From assembly GCA_039619475.1 (NCBI GenBank), contig CM077115.1:443828792-443892791 (forward strand): a stretch of 64,000 nucleotides of DNA, written 5' to 3'. The stretch's first letter is position 1. Every line of letters begins with the position of its first letter. Below, in pieces: positions 12,826-25,359 of the stretch. Source of the DNA: Icerya purchasi (taxonomy: Eukaryota > Arthropoda > Insecta > Hemiptera > Monophlebidae). A program made the position numbers and the translations under genes. The notes below the pieces were generated by a model, which was not told the origin of the DNA, ran no database searches, and was given only the letters and a program-made list of their open reading frames with translations.

Positions 12826-13728
12826 ATCCCGTATTTTTTCGAATTTAAGAGGCACCCATGTTTTAGGAAACGATTTTTGGATAAAAATAAAAACATGGAA
12901 TTTAAGACGCATCGTAATTACTAGGTAAATTAGGGGGGAAAAAGGGTATTTGGAAGAAAGCGACTTGAAATACACACTTCCAACTTGCCGTGGTCCAGAT
13001 GGTACATTAACACATTCTGCGCGTAATCCATCAATATCATCAAACAGTTAGATTCTTCTAATTTCTCGGTACTTCTCAAGTTGACCATTAGCCCCAATTG
13101 GGTAAATGATTGCGATATTCATCCAATACAGCTTGCTTTTCTTCATCACTGACATTAATTATAACGCTAGTTTTACTAACGAGTTTGCAACAGGCGTCGT
13201 CACATAAATCATATGTGGGGGTTTCATCATAGTGATGATGTATGAACAATAAGTTTTCCACAACTTTTGGAATGCTCATAATTTAACGACTTTCGAATGA
13301 ACAAGTTGGTAGCTGTTTACATATCGTTGATAAAAAGTAGATTTATTTTCGCTGGATGGTATTTTTTTTAAAAAAGCTTAATACTTGCAATGATTAGGTA
13401 AACGGCCGGGGGGGGGGGCAAAGTGATATAGCTACAGGCATATCGATGAATAAATGAAACGATTTCTTTCACTTCTTCATCGCGATTATTCACTATAAGC
13501 CATGTTCGTGTATTTGGAAATAGCAGCACATTGGTTAAAGTGGGTGATAATATTTCTAAAAATACCGACCACATTGTACACAAATAAAACGAGATTTGCG
13601 ACATACTAACGCATCATGAAAATAATACCGTATTACTTCGCATTTATTTAAGACGTACTCATTATTATTTTAGCCTTTTAATCGAGTAAAAAATGTGCGC
13701 CTTAAATTCGAAGAATTACACGGTATTT
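12826..13728. repeat. Cluster of CGAATTTAAGRCGCAC transposon-end motifs
   Basis: CCCGTATTTTTTCGAATTTA then AGAGGCACC at 12828-12856 is mirrored by GTGCGCCTTAAATTCGAAGA then ATTACACGG at 13695-13723. A further copy in + orientation is at 13626-13660 (ACCGTATTACTTCGCATTTA), so 13626-13726 alone is a small palindrome of about 100 bp. Another GGAATTTAAGACGCATCG is at 12898. Open frames between them (13088-13279 and 13368-13604 on -) are not recognisable as transposase. Confidence 0.5.
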
Positions 13729-13739
13729 TTCAATATATT

Positions 13740-15165
13740 ACTCATTGGTGGTTAGGCATTTCCGATCTCGTTTCATCAACACGACTGTGAAGCTGTGTAA
13801 ATGGCCTTATTGCTGCGAGACACATCTTTCCTCTAAGGTATGTGGACGTCCTATTTTCGTTCATCATCATCAAGTCCATTGTCCTACGCAATGACGGGGA
13901 GGCATCATATTTTTTGTTACTTGATATTTTTTGTAGCATTTATCGAAACAATTTAGTTTTAATTCATTGCTGTGTACCGTATTTTTTTTTTTTTTTTTTT
14001 GCTATCAACTCGGATACTGCTTGAATTCTAGAGACCATTGGAATGCGTTTTCTTTTTCAAGTATTAGAGATTATCTCTTTTTCTTGACGTCTCGAAAAGG
14101 AAGTTTAGTGAATACTCAACTTTCACCATTTTCTCTAAACATTCTACACGCTGCATCGTTGGTACACCTAAAGTTATTCTTTCCGTTTACATTTGCAATC
14201 CTGCTGTCCTTGACAACAGTGGGCAATCATTTTTATACCTGTTCTACGTAACTTTTTTTTCCCGGCATTTGCTGCGTCGTAATCGTTGTTGTTATGATTT
14301 AAGATATATTTCATAGTTCCTTCCACTTTCCAATATTGTTGTTGGTGAGTTTTTTTTGTCCCCTAAGTTTTTTAAACACTTCTCCAAGCTCATTTGAGAG
14401 AAATAAATTAAGAAAAATAAATAAAAAGGAGTTTACGATTATTTGAAATGTAACAGAGTTTGCTAAAAGATGAATAAGATAAAGTTCAGCTAAAGAGCGA
14501 ATGTAATCGTGAGAAAAGGTGTTCTTTTTTTGGGGGGGGGAGGAAATATCAAAAATTGATTTGCATTTAGAAAAGGCTGGCCTAATAGAGGCTAAACATT
14601 TTGGATAAGTTGAAGATTTTGAGTAACAGATGTGAGAATATTTGTACGGGATGTCTTTTTGCAGTAAGATCAATCTACCGTCAAGGTGCAGAAGATGAAG
14701 TAGAAGGTTAAACTTTTGGGGCGAATTTTTTAACGATTGTATACGTTATTGTAGTTAGGTATTATAGACCGGAGAAATATAAATCGCCGCCGAGTTATTT
14801 GTGCAAAACCACGGGGTTAATTGGGATGTAACGCGGAATATTAAATAATTCTTTCATAGGGTCATGTGGTCGCAATTGAAACTTATACGTATATTGTGAA
14901 AATGTGGCTGACTGAATATATTCGTAATTGGGTGTTAGATTGCGACTGTTTTGTTTTAATAATTTACAAAATATTTTATAGTTCGCTCGCCGTTTACCTA
15001 TGTCCAGGGATGCTCTTACCCAACGCAGTCAGTATAATTGCCGCAGTTTGATGTTCAACTCATTATTTCGCTTTGTTATAATGTGCTTCCTCCAGGTCAA
15101 GCGTTTGTCGAGGTGTATATCAAGATACCTTACATTTTCTTTCTGCGAGGAATATCCACACCATT
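13740..15165. other. Non-coding DNA, no gene recognised
   Basis: A poly(T) run at 13982-14000 follows ACCGTA, possibly a further terminus of the 12.8-13.7-kb family. The 120-codon frame on - at 14311-14673 has no recognisable motif. Confidence 0.5.
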
Positions 15166-15170
15166 CGTAA

Positions 15171-15479
15171 TTATATTTCCGGATGAATCGATTCTTCGGT
15201 TAGTGAAAACTGCTCGAGATGATTTACTCCCATTGATTTTTTATCTTCCACAATTTTGCCCCATGATGTATTGACTGCCGTCTGCAGGTTTTTACGCATA
15301 ACTTTCGGACATTTTTTTGAACACCAGATCGTTGCGTCATCAGCAAAGGTTGCTATATCAACGCGCGATGAAGTAGGAATATCCGCTGAATAGATAAAGT
15401 AGACAAGCACGGTCCAACTATACTCCCTCCCGAGGAAGGCCTGCTCGAACCGGATATTATATACTTGATTCGTCGTCAT
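15171..15479 (-). mobile_element. Jockey-like LINE reverse transcriptase fragment
   Basis: The - strand frame contains VLVYFIYSADIPTSS then IATFADDATIW. YxADIP and FADDxxI are typical of the palm domain (motif C, FADD) of Jockey-clade non-LTR reverse transcriptases. The fragment is about 100 residues of a domain normally several hundred long and starts and ends abruptly. It abuts an RTE-like fragment on the opposite strand at about 15.5 kb, so the two were joined by insertion or rearrangement. Confidence 0.8.
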
Positions 15480-15499
15480 TTAACGTGGAAATATCTTTC

Positions 15500-16184
15500 A
15501 TTTAAATACGACCGGAATAATTCAGTTAGCTGATACGGAAAACAATAATCGAAGAATAGACAGCAAGTAAAAAAAATTTAAATATCTCGGGTGCTATATT
15601 ACATCGAATTTAAACCCTGAGACAGAAATTAAACAAAGATGCGCGCACTGCTTTTGGAAAACTGAAAAAGCTGTTAACAGATAAATCATTAAACTTGGAA
15701 ATTCGGAAAAGACTAATGGAAAGCTGTATTTGCCCGATTATGCTCTATGGACTGGAAGCTACAACGTATATTCCGGGAAAGTACTCAACTACTTGGAGGC
15801 GTACGAAATGTGGCTTTATCGTCGCAAGCTTAAGATTCCTTGGACAGCGCTTATAAGAAACGAAGATGTATTAAAAACTATTCAAGAAGAAAGAATGATG
15901 CGCCGAATAATCGAAGAAAGGAAAATAAGCGATACTTTGGACGCACATAATCAGAGGAGAAAGATATGAAATCATGCGGCTTTTTCTATAAAGGGAAAAT
16001 TGAATGGAAAAGAGGAGTGGGACGCAGAAGACTATCTTGGACCCAGGACATTCGGAAATGGACCGGAATAACATCTATAGAGAGTTTACTTCAAGCTGCC
16101 AGAAATAGGGATATATGATCAACATCCCCTGTGATCGCTACGCACGGTAACCGTGTATAGCGTTTTGAAGAAGAAGAAGAAGAT
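15500..16184 (+). mobile_element. RTE-like LINE 3' end with (GAA)n tail
   Basis: Reading across frames on + gives FKYLGCYITSNLNPETEIKQ (about 15580-15640), LTDKSLNLEIRKRLMESCIC-like (15671-15730), PIMLYGLE (15735-15760), YLEAYEMWLYRRKLKIPW (15788-15842), EDVLKTIQEERMM (about 15862-15900), GRRRLSW and RKWTGITSIESLLQAARNRD (16020-16112). This matches the C-terminal region of RTE-type reverse transcriptases that insect annotations call endonuclease-reverse transcriptase or craniofacial development protein 2-like. At least three frameshifts and two stops are visible. The coding end is followed within a few bases by (GAA)5 at 16168-16183, a simple-repeat 3' tail typical of RTE elements. The copy is 5'-truncated. 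Confidence 0.85.
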
Positions 16185-17041
16185 AGGGAAAACGGCGTTG
16201 AAGTTTTTAGACCATCGTGCCAAACTCGATCGAATGTTTGGCTTACATCTAAAAACCACGTTAGTGTATCGCAGACTATTTTCTCATCCAGGGGTATTTT
16301 TCTATGAACAATCCGATGCACTTGCTCTATCGTGTACTATGTTTTGCTCGGAAGCGAAACTGGTGTTCAGGTATTTGCATTCAACTATTGACATTATTCT
16401 TTTTAGCAGTAATTCTTCGTATAATTTAGGAAGTACCGGTAAGATTGAAATTGGTCGATACGATGAAGGTTCCGTTGGAGATTTTTGAACTACGGCACGA
16501 TTTGCGACAATTTTAGCTGTATCGGAAAATATGTTAATAGTCGCAGCATTGCATTAAATATGTACACTAGTAATATCAGTCCTTTTTAAGGCAATTCTTC
16601 TAGAATTTTTGCTGTTATTATTGAAATATTTACTTTTAGACTTTGTCCATTAGAAAGAGTGCCATTCAGGTACCATGTGAGTAATGAAGAAAATCGGTGA
16701 ATAAAAACTGAGAGTGTTCGTCAAAAAACGTAAAAAAATGTGGTCACTTTGGATATTTTTTTTTTTTTTTTCTTTTTAATTATTTTTCATTAGTATAACA
16801 GAGGCGATTGACTTAAAATACTACTAATTTATCAAATTATCATGGAAATGTAACTTTTGACGTTTTTTTTTATCGTGGAAATGCAGTTCAAAATAAAGAA
16901 ATCGTTTTCTTTTTTTTCTTTTTCTTTTTTTTTCTTTTTTTTTTTTTTTTGAAAGCATAAGATATGGAGAATAATGCGACAAAAATTTTTATTTTTAGCA
17001 ACAAAAAAGATCAAGTATATTGCTAAAAATTGTAAAATTAT

Positions 17042-17467
17042 GTTTTTTTTAAAAAAAAAATACCGACTTCAAGATTTATTATAAAAATGCACTAAAAAGT
17101 AAAAAAGAATTATTCGATAAAAAATATATTTCGAAATGATATACCTTACTTAAGTGGTGATAATATCGTAATTCTTATACAAAATTAATACCTTAATTAG
17201 AGTCGGCATCGAATTCGTATTAGAATAATAATTAAAAACCGCATGAAATATTCATTAAATTGTTCCTAGGTGTTGTAATGTGAATTTGATGCCGACTCTA
17301 ATTAAGGTATAAATTTTGTATAAGAATTACGATATTATCACCACTTAAGTAAGGTATATCACTCCGAAATATATTTTCTTATCGGGAGTAATTATTTTTT
17401 ACTTTTTAGTGCATTTTTATTAATTTTTTATAATAAATCTTCAAGTATCGGTGCTTTTTTTTTTTTC
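17042..17467. mobile_element. Fold-back (long-TIR MITE-like) element
   Basis: Left arm 17051-17216 and right arm 17287-17466 are inverted copies of each other, about 170 bp each with a spacer of about 70 bp. Matching blocks include ACTAAAAAGT/ACTTTTTAGT, TACCTTACTTAAGTGGTGAT and its complement ATCACCACTTAAGTAAGGTA, and TTAATTAGAGTCGGCATC with GATGCCGACTCTAATTAA. No coding sequence is present. Transcription would give a hairpin of about 165 bp. Confidence 0.85.
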
Positions 17468-18489
17468 TTAAAAGAATATATCATTAATAGATTAAAATCG
17501 TTCGTCATGCACATTCCATATTGCGTCGTAGAGGAATTATATAGTAATTTGAGAAAAGTTTTATGAAATGGTTTTTGCGATTCGTACACGATGAAGTGGT
17601 TTTAAAAATTGAAAGTAGTCACAAGGAAAAATCTCTACATCCTTTTTTTTTCTGTTATTTGTTATTGGCTGTTCGCTCGATTCATTTAAACACGTATATA
17701 TTAAATCCGGTCAGAGCGGGCATTGTAAATATTTAATCGTTTGCTTTTTCTCTAATCTTTTCATGTCTGTTTGTATCGTGTTTTTTGATTAGTTTTTTTT
17801 TTCTTTTTTGCCTTTACCCAGGAACAATTAGGAAAGGAAAAGTTCTGATTAAATTTATTTCCACTTCACTTGTTTTATCTTATACTCTGCTATCCTTCAT
17901 AAACGGCGATTTTCCTCTAATAAAACTCCGATTTTATTCTTTAATTTTCGCCATTTATTTATAGTCATACTTTCTTATTTCTTCTTCGGGTTTTCTGGTT
18001 TTTCCTTCATCCTATTATACGCCTTTTTTTACCGTTCTGTTCTAAATCTGATTCTCCAATGCTTTAGGTTCTCTTTTTCCTTTTCCTACACATGTAAACG
18101 GCCAAATGGAGTTAGTTTTTCCCTTTTTTGTTCCACCCTGAATTAAATTTTAATTCATTCAAACTTCTCTCCGATTGCTTAATTTTCTATGCATGGCCTA
18201 TTATACACGCTGTCCTCTATGTTTCTTCATTAATTAGTTTACCACAAAGTGCTCGTAATCCGGGATTCTAAAAATGCTTTATAGGCTTTCACATGTAACC
18301 TTCCTATTTCCTCTTTCAATTATGTAATTCTTCTGATACGCTTCTTTATTATAATCTTTTCCTCCTTCGCTCGATCGAGATCGATCTTCTGTGGATTCCC
18401 GGTGTCATTTTAGGCGTTGAGCGTAATAAATTTTAGTAAATATTCATTAGTCCGTTCTTCCATTTTCAATGGCAGATTTTCAACTTATA

Positions 18490-19010
18490 ACGTTGCTCTT
18501 CTTTCCTTAAATGACAGTCATTCTAAACTATGGCTCAACTCCTATTCTTCTTAATTTTCTAATTCTGGTTTCTTTTACTCCTCTGATGTCTCTTCCTCCC
18601 TATTACTCGTGATATTTTAGATACTTAACCTCTTTTAAAAGCTCCACAATCTCGGGACTATTTGTCGCCTTCGTGTTAATCATAGTCCGCTTCCTGCATC
18701 ATTTTTTCGGTTTCCATCTGCTTCTACTCCATTTTGTTCCTTTCACATCCTCCTTCCAAATACATTTCTTGTAATTTCGATTATGTTTTCTTTGAATGTT
18801 CGACCTTTTCTTCTGAACAATCGTCCTTTTACTATTCTCTGCTGAAATCCCCGGTATGGTCTCCTTATCTATCATCCGTGCTTCTTACATTCTCTCATTT
18901 ATTTTTTTTTACTATCGTTATTTCTGCTTGCGAATTATTTTTATCCTTAAGTATTTAAGAATATAACTTCTAATTTTTTGAGTTAATGTCCTCGCTGACA
19001 GCTCCATATA
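18490..19010. repeat. Pyrimidine-rich dispersed repeat, copy B
   Basis: Matches 8941-9390: CTCCACAATCTC, TTGAATGTTCGACCTTTTCT, CTTCTTACATTCTCTCATTT and a final TAATGTCCTCGCTGA. The copy extends upstream into more C/T-rich DNA (17640-18490) of the same texture. No protein was recognised on the purine-rich - strand, where stops are frequent. Confidence 0.6.
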
Positions 19011-19476
19011 AAAAAAACAACAAAACAAAACAAAAAAACACCAGCTGCGTTTATTTGCTATTTTTATTTTTCGCCAAAAAAATTGTAATTATTATATAAA
19101 AATAAAAAAGAAAGACACCTTCTCATTCATCACAATTAATTTTCTCTTTGGGTATATTTCTCTCAGTGTCACTGTGCATTTAGTCCGTCTTCTTTGGCAT
19201 TGCTGCTATTGTGTTCTCACCTAGTTTCCGATCACGTTGTCGTATGTTTCGCTTTTATTGTACGCTTTCCGTGTTTTTTTGTTTTTTTTTTTTTTTTTTT
19301 CATATTTATTTCTCTCCTTCGACACTCAGTAAGTAGACACTCATTAATCAACGTGTGATGTTTTACTTATATAGGCGAAGGAAGAAGATTACCCCCCCAA
19401 TTTCGACGGTAATCATTTACATATCTCAAATTTGATTAGATCTCCGGTGAAGTTACGCGTGTTTTCCGTCTATACG

Positions 19477-19514
<38 letters not shown>

Positions 19515-20163
19515 TAAAATTTTGTATCATCCGTTATATCGCGTAAAGTTGATTACACCACTATTATCGTGCGTGTTCGAGTTACTGTGATTTGTTTTTT
19601 AACAAGTTTTTATCAGTTCGCGTAAAAACCCCAGTTTAATGATAAGCAACCATCTGATTACATTCTCTGTTCCACTACTTCTGATTTGTTTCTTTTGTAT
19701 TCCATTACTCGTCCTCAGTGTGTACATTGTTCTTTTCGTGTCTTTTTTTTTTTTAATATACGTAGTTCAATCGATCTCTATCAATTGCGCAAATGAACGT
19801 TTGCCGAGGATTTATTCTTTGTGGAGAGAACGACACTAATGTCTTTCAATGGTGTCCTGCGAAGATTAAAAGAGAGAAAAAAATATTAAGTAAGCAATTT
19901 TCTTTGAAATGCATTATTAAATACATATATATAAAAAAAAAAAAAAAAAAACTGATAGCCGAAAGTTATGCTTTTAATTCAACTTTTAAAAAAGTACACT
20001 CAAAAAAGAAAAAAATAAAACCGGTAAATTTTTACATTATCGCCTCCAGTTTATTCTGCCGCATTACAGTTCACAGTGATACGTTCGTCGTCGCTACCTT
20101 TTAGTTCGTATCAATTTATTTTATATATTATTACAAATTAAATAAAAATATTGCAAAGTGTTT

Positions 20164-20290
20164 AAAATATTTCAAATTTACTCAGAACAACGGATGGCTA
20201 AAAATTCAAAAGTTAAAAGCTGACCTCTTTTCCGAATTTATTGGTCATAAAATATTTCAAATTTACTCCAGAACAATGGATGGCTAAATC
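20164..20290. repeat. Direct duplication of about 40 bp
   Basis: AAAATATTTCAAATTTACTC then AGAACAACGGATGGCTAAA at 20164-20204 recurs at 20249-20288 with one insertion and one substitution; the offset is about 85 bp. No coding or terminal structure was found. Confidence 0.8.
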
Positions 20291-23200
20291 GTAACTTGTG
20301 TTCGTTCACACGCTATATGAATAACAGACGAACTAAAATTACGACCAAAAATGAAATCTAACAGCTTACCAAAAAAACTACTCTTATATTGGACAGCTGA
20401 CGGCTGAATATTTTTATGGGCTACTCTGCCATATTGAAAGGGAAAAATGCTTTGAACAATTGTTCGAATTTATTTTTTAAGAGAACTAGTAAATTATTGT
20501 TAATCTTAATTTTTGCAATTATATTAAAAATTAAAGTCAATCAATCAATCAATTGTTTCTTTTTCATAAACTAAGGCAATGTAGCGAAATTTTTTTTATT
20601 TACAACTCTTCGACATTGCCCATATTTGATATAGGTGATGTAAAGTGACGACGGAATTATTTACAGATAATCGAGAATGCGTGTTTTGTTTATGGAAATG
20701 GTTTCATCATACATTCGTATAAAATGTTAAATAAAGTAAAATAGAGTAAACTTTAATAGATTATAAACAATGAAATAAAAGTCGAAATTAAAAAGAAAAC
20801 GCATGGAACTCACTTTACTTTTTTTTTTTTACTTTTTACCGACGAAGCACGTTTATTCGTGGTAAAGTTTGGTTAAATCTCTTTTTGTGTATACTTCGTA
20901 TAGAGAGTGCTTCGTTCTGGTTCGAAGATTTGATTCTTTTGCGAATTATTAAGGTGCGAATGTGTTTTTTATCCTGCTGTGTACCTTAGAAAGTATAATG
21001 CGAGAGTCGATGGAACTGATTTCATTCGGATTTGAGAAAGTATTTCGTTAATGCCATGCATATCGACAAATTTTCAAGCCTCCACTATCAGTAGAATGCT
21101 AGCGAGGATGGAGGCACCATTTCTTCCTCAACACCACCACCCTATTTTAGAATTTTCGCTCGGCCAATATCAACATTTCAGTGTCCAAACAATCAAATTA
21201 CATTCGGATAGACGCAAATCGATTAGGAAAGTTTGTTTCGAGCGATAAAGGGATATCGCCATGTTCGTTATTTGCCGAAGGCCGGTGTTAATTGACCTTA
21301 GTTTCTACTTTTCATACTGTGCCAGATTTTACGTCAGCTGCGAGACGCTGGCCTCTGCTACGACGAGACCACCCCGTATAAATCTTACGCAAAAGAATTT
21401 CGTGCGTTGAGTCTGCAAAAGCGCTACGCAACAAGCTATTCTGAAGAGAAGATCCTTTCCTGCAAGGACCGTTTTCGAACGTCTGAAATGTCGCTTGAGA
21501 TTGAGCAGAGTTAGTGCAATTTTTGTAGATAGCACAAAACTTTTCGCCGACCAAGTTGATGACGTTTTTTAGCGGACGTCATTATTTGAATCCCCGATTT
21601 CGCCGGATTAAAAAATGGTTCTTCAGGCGGTTACGTTATTGTGTAATGTGAACTCTCTTTTGAAAAATGCAGATTTTCATTACTTTATGATGTTTCGTTT
21701 TTATTTTAAGCAAAATACGTCGGCGATACTCTGGTCTAATAGGTAGAGTTTATATTTATTCGAAACATGGTTGTGTAATCTACACCGTCCACTCGCTAAC
21801 AGTACCCGATGATGTGCGGTCCTTCAGAGATATTTACAGTGCCGTATAATTATTATAAAGAGAAAAAGAATGCGTGGATATTTTTTTAAAAGTTTTTTCA
21901 TTTGTTGTAGTTGTTAGAAGTTAAAACGATTTATCCTTTATAGAGATTAGGAAAACCCCGACACGGCATTTTTCAGACGAGGTTCATAAAGAGATAATAT
22001 TAAATAATGATAATGATACGGCATTCGATGGAACCGTATGAACACATAATTGATAATATTAAGAGAAGGGATAGAGTGGAAAAGAAAGCAGTGGAAAAAA
22101 AAAGCTACCATCTGTGGGAGTAAGAACGGAAGGGGGAAAGCACCGTGCAAGAGAACGGCGGAGGAGTAGGTGAAAAACTGAATCGATCGGGCGATAAAAG
22201 AAGATTGGTAGGACCGAAAAAAAAAATTTAACTTTCAGATTTCAATTTCTGCCGAGAAACTTCACGGAAAAACTCTTACGCGCGCCTTCCCCCGGTCTCC
22301 TCTCGTAAACAAAAGCGATAAAATTTCGTCTTAAAGTTGATGACCCGCGTGCTGCGACTATATTAAAAAGCTCACACCGGAAACAGGTGTCGTTTAAAGC
22401 TAGTTCTACGAAATCACGTCCTATTCGTAGTCTGGGGACTGTCGTGTGTCCATTCTCCATCATCAGAACGCTCTGATGTTTTATCCTGAACCGTTTATAT
22501 TATGATTTCCGTTTTTGCTAAGATCTAATGTCCGCATTACGTTCGCCGATTATTAGATATTTTGTTAATCAAATTCACTAATTGACCAGAGGAAAAATGT
22601 TCTTAATCAAATTTCGTTGTACACGATGATATTATAAAATATATTTCCAATAATTTGAAGAATAAAGAGAACAAAATAAAAACAGGGTACAAATTCGGAA
22701 AAATAAAGGATTTTGTTTCGGGCAGACTTCAAGAACAAAGATCCGGGGGACTAACGGGGACTACATTAGCAACGAGGAAATGAAATTTATCGCGGTAATA
22801 CAAACAAAATGTCTATAGTAGATACACAGAGGCGGCCAAAACGCGCGGTTGACAATTGTAGGCAGGATTAAAGACACAACGTGTAATGTTTAGGTCTAGA
22901 GCAGCATAGCCGGTATGTTTCTCGGTGGCCAGACGTGTGGCGATTAAAGTGTCAAGTATACGCCTTTTATTTATTGGTAAAAATGTAAGCCGTGCAAAAT
23001 ATTTAACTACGACACATAGTTAAATGAAAAATTAAAACAATTTTTTTTTCTTTATTTTTTATTCGGAATAATCAGTTTAATTTTTATAGGAGTAGATTAT
23101 AGAACTGCGAATGCATTTTCGGATCGGCCGTTAGATTTGGTTGTAGATTTCGGCACGGGGATGATGTTAGCAGAAGGTATTTTCGAATAAATTTCATTTA

Positions 23201-23825
23201 CAAGTCGATTAATTACCTCGTTCTCAATTTTCTACTTGAAATACGAGTAATAAAAACGATAATTTTGAGAATTGAATTTTTGCTAAAAATCAAAATTAAC
23301 GCTCAATTATCGAATTAAAAATGAATACATTATTGATTAGGCTTTTCTGGAGATGTTCGGTGATTTAACGTTGTCTAACTTGCGGTCATAGGAATGTACA
23401 CCTGTTTAATGCGGAATTAATTATCAAACTGCTGCCTGTGTTTTCAGTGGTAGGGGTCAATCTGCCGCTACATTCCGAATAGGGACGAAATGGATACAGA
23501 TTCTGTCTGCTTAACGTGTATATAAACATCATGGTTACACTATACGTAGATAATTCTTCTTCGGTGTCCATCTGTAGACTACCGAAAAAATACGCAAGGC
23601 GCATGCGCCTTTCTCTTCCTTTCGTTCGTCAACTTCCGCCGTTCAAACGTTAAATACAGTTTACTGCATTTAGTGCAAGACAGGGTTCGTAACTGACGCG
23701 TGCGATTTGCACACACTTAGTTATTAATATGTATCGAACTTCAATAAGAAGTTTACATTTAAAATTTCCATAAGCGGTTGATGGTTTTTTTTCTTTTTTT
23801 TTTTCTTGTGATCTAGTTGGTAAAG

Positions 23826-23945
23826 ATGAATAATAATAATAATAATAATAGTAGTAGTATAGTGATAATAGTAATAATAATAAAGTAATAATAATAGTAA
23901 TAATAGAAACTTATAATAGTGAAAATAGTACCAATAATAATGATA
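23826..23945. repeat. (AAT)n / (AGT)n imperfect trinucleotide repeat
   Basis: Runs of AAT with interspersed AGT and GAT triplets. No coding frame is supported. Confidence 0.85.
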
Positions 23946-24385
23946 ATCAAATCAAATCATTTTATTATTATTATCAATACAACCCACAAATGCGCTGCAG
24001 CTCGAGTAGCGGAAACAAATTTTAAAGAAGATAACAAGAAATATACAAACGAATTAAAACGAAAGCAAAATCTGGTATAAAGTATAAAGTTAATACAAAA
24101 CAATAGTAAAATAAGATACAATAAGTCTATAAGCTGAAAATAAAGCACTATCTATTAGTAGTAGCATAATTTACGGGCGAGTTATAATATTTTTTACTTC
24201 AGTATATATGTATGTATGTGTACATAATTTTTTTTTTTGTTTTCCACCTCTCAATCCTCTTTTCTTTTTTTTTCCTCCTATTTATTTCACCTATATGTCT
24301 TAGGCCAAAATAAGATCAAATCGAATCAAATATTTATATATTATTATTATTATTATACAATATGTCTTGAAATGTATATAAACAA

Positions 24386-24712
24386 GGTGGCCATCCGCCC
24401 ACCCGGAAACGGGGAATAAGCGAGGAGGAATTCGGTCTTGAAACCGTGGAAAAAAGTAAAAACAGCCGAAAACGACATTTTTAATAAGAAAAAATCATTT
24501 GAAACGTTAAAAAATGAAGTGTCTTTTTTACTATACGTTAATCGAAATAAATTACGAAATTCTGTTTTATTTTCGTATAAAACACGCTGTGGCGGTCAAA
24601 TATCAACATGAACAAAGAAATTCCATTCTCCTTTTTGTACAATTCTAGTAATCAGGAAATCGGGAAGATTTGGACGGGGAAAACTGTGAATTTAAATATT
24701 TGGGTGACCACC
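24386..24712. mobile_element. GGTGGCCA-ended non-autonomous DNA element, copy 1
   Basis: The element begins GGTGGCCATCC and ends GGTGACCACC, short imperfect inverted termini. The interior matches copy 2 at 39808-40094 in the same orientation: ATCATTTGAAACGTTAAAAA then ATGAA, TTTTTGTACAATTCTA and AATCAGGAAATC-like blocks. It is rich in CCGGAAA/GGGAAT words near the ends. No transposase was seen. Confidence 0.7.
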
Positions 24713-25315
24713 ATTATATATATATATATAAAATGTCACAACACATGAATTTTGTCAACTTTATTTAATATTTATTGGACAGAATTATTTCGTATAAATA
24801 TTACACATGAAGTTTGTAGCACCGTAAAAGTGAGCAATAATTTCCTCTAAATAAAAAAAATTAAAAATAGAATATGAGAATATCTTTTTTCGGACTTATT
24901 TTCAGAATTGTTAGGTAGTCTTGTCTGTATGAACTGACAATTATTGTTATTTTTTTTCGATGGAGGTTGTATTAAAAATCACTCATTGGCTATTATAATG
25001 GAGGAAAACTAAATATCCAGTGTTTGACAGTAACGTAAAAGTATGTAGTATCCAAAATACGATGATGGCATTCGTAGAAAAAAAGATAAATCTTATACGC
25101 GCTCAAGTCGGAACCAGTGTAAATTATACAAAAATTCATGCGGATCTTTAAGTTGTCTGCATTCAGAAAAAAATATCATCAGTTTTGCGAATTTATCTCT
25201 TTTGTAGGGGTGTTGGCAAAAGGGAGAATAAACGTTATTCGAAATTATTATTGTATAAATAATAATGTTAACGATGTAACAACCAGTAAGAATGTAGCTT
25301 GACAGATCAGATTAA

Positions 25316-25359
25316 TTATTTGCTTGCAACTTCTACGTTCGATAGTTGCAAGCAAATAA
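25316..25359. repeat. Perfect 16-bp stem inverted repeat
   Basis: TTATTTGCTTGCAACT at 25316-25331 and its exact complement AGTTGCAAGCAAATAA at 25344-25359 enclose a 12-base loop (TCTACGTTCGAT). No T run follows, and no miRNA-like length is reached. Function is unknown. Confidence 0.8.

Larger units (their letters stand above)
19011..24380. other. Non-coding DNA, no gene recognised
   Basis: Holds the 20.2-kb duplication and the 23.8-kb trinucleotide repeat. Two overlapping - frames at 21312-21554 lie in GC-richer DNA but match nothing I know. The block 22240-22470 is also GC-richer, with a 73-codon - frame of unknown nature. Confidence 0.5.

Noticed and set aside
19793..19852. Candidate first exon ending CAATG|GTGTCC in the required phase
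   Set aside because: It has an ATG and the right phase, but the donor is poor and the peptide (MNVCRGFILCGEND) has no resemblance to the conserved family's charged N-terminus.
21312..21554. Two overlapping - frames of 68-80 codons
   Set aside because: GC-richer DNA explains the open frames; neither matches a family I know.
22190..22215. Candidate upstream exon ending GAAGATTG|GTAGGA
   Set aside because: An in-frame TGA lies eight codons upstream with no ATG or acceptor between.
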